A stretch of 64,000 nucleotides of DNA, taken from assembly GCA_947561585.1 (NCBI GenBank), contig CANNZV010001143.1, forward strand, positions 62,001 to 126,000, given 5' to 3'. Shown in pieces: positions 63,722 to 64,000 of this stretch. Position numbers and translations under genes: made by a program. Each line of letters opens with the position of its first letter. Position 1 is the first letter of the stretch. The notes beneath the pieces were generated by a model. The model did not search any database and was not told the origin of the DNA. It saw only the letters and a list, made by a program, of their open reading frames with translations. The DNA comes from Caprella mutica. Its lineage: Eukaryota > Arthropoda > Malacostraca > Amphipoda > Caprellidae.

Positions 63722-64000
63722 TTAGTTGTACCTAAAATTCAACAAAATTGCCTGGAATTTGGTGGGATGATTGGATATTTTTCAGGAACCATCTGGTAAC
63801 ATTTTGGGAGTGAACCGGCTGAAGGTCAAGGTCAATGTCATTTATAACTCAATAATTCAAAATATTATTCAATCAAATTGTCTGATATTTATTGGGACGG
63901 TTGCTCATAATCCAGGAACCATCTGCTAACATTTTGGGAGTGGAGTTATTTCTACCTCAAAAAGTATTCAACAGAATTTCCTAAAATTTGTTGGGTCGAT
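63722..64000 (+). repeat. GGTCAAGGTCA dispersed repeat, 2.5 monomers
   Basis: Two monomers carry ATTCAACAAAATTGCCTGGA / ATTCAATCAAATTGTCTGAT and CCAGGAACCATCTG.TAACAT, then TTTGGGAGTG. A third is cut by the window end. It is the closest relative of 27400-27735. Confidence 0.8.

Overview
This is an AT-rich, repeat-dense, gene-poor stretch of a eukaryotic, almost certainly animal, nuclear genome. There are no operons, Shine-Dalgarno sites or long single-exon genes. Coding signal comes as short exons bounded by GT/AG splice signals. A decayed Tc1/mariner transposase, two 3' ends of one non-LTR retrotransposon (one with an AAC-repeat tail), TA-flanked MITEs and many minisatellites suggest an arthropod or other invertebrate. 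The sequence alone does not fix the species.

Layout. At 0-7 kb there are simple tandem repeats, a 76-bp palindrome and two possible minus-strand coding fragments. At 7.2-12.1 kb a four-exon minus-strand gene model (7788-12111) has introns holding a LINE 3' end, an intact ~500-bp SINE-like insertion with a 15-bp target duplication, and other repeats. At 12.2-17.2 kb lies a mosaic of inverted and direct repeat copies, including two MITEs side by side with TA duplications. At 17.9-19.6 kb are a degenerate minisatellite and the mariner relic. At 20-27 kb there are isolated exon-like segments, a retroelement pseudogene and 22-bp and 11-bp minisatellites. At 28.5-30.5 kb is a 62-copy, 32-bp satellite.

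At 32.7-36.3 kb are two foldback-like transposons and a two-exon plus-strand gene model (35476-36329). At 38.3-43 kb are a second 32-bp satellite (about 56 copies), preceded by a possible minus-strand exon, and an approximately 85-copy 21-bp satellite. At 44.7-48.4 kb are retroelement fragments, a 52-bp satellite with trimeric higher-order structure, and one foldback-like transposon nested in another. At 50.6-53 kb are SINE pieces, a 344-bp inverted-repeat element and a minisatellite. At 55.8-61.6 kb are a foldback-like element, a 1.2-kb hAT-type non-autonomous transposon with an 8-bp duplication, and another foldback-like element. The rest to 64 kb is mostly unassigned AT-rich sequence with dispersed-repeat copies.

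The most interesting signal is a set of transposons (32743-33865, 46375-48351, 46733-47457, 60505-61614, with likely relatives at 34922-35413 and 55833-57165). Their terminal inverted repeats are built from short, rapidly diverging tandem subrepeats. They start with GGT (AGT at one arm) and four of them are flanked by 8-10-bp, mostly 9-bp, target duplications. The subrepeat sequence differs between members while the architecture is kept. All gene calls are ab initio readings of splice signals and open phase, without homology searches.
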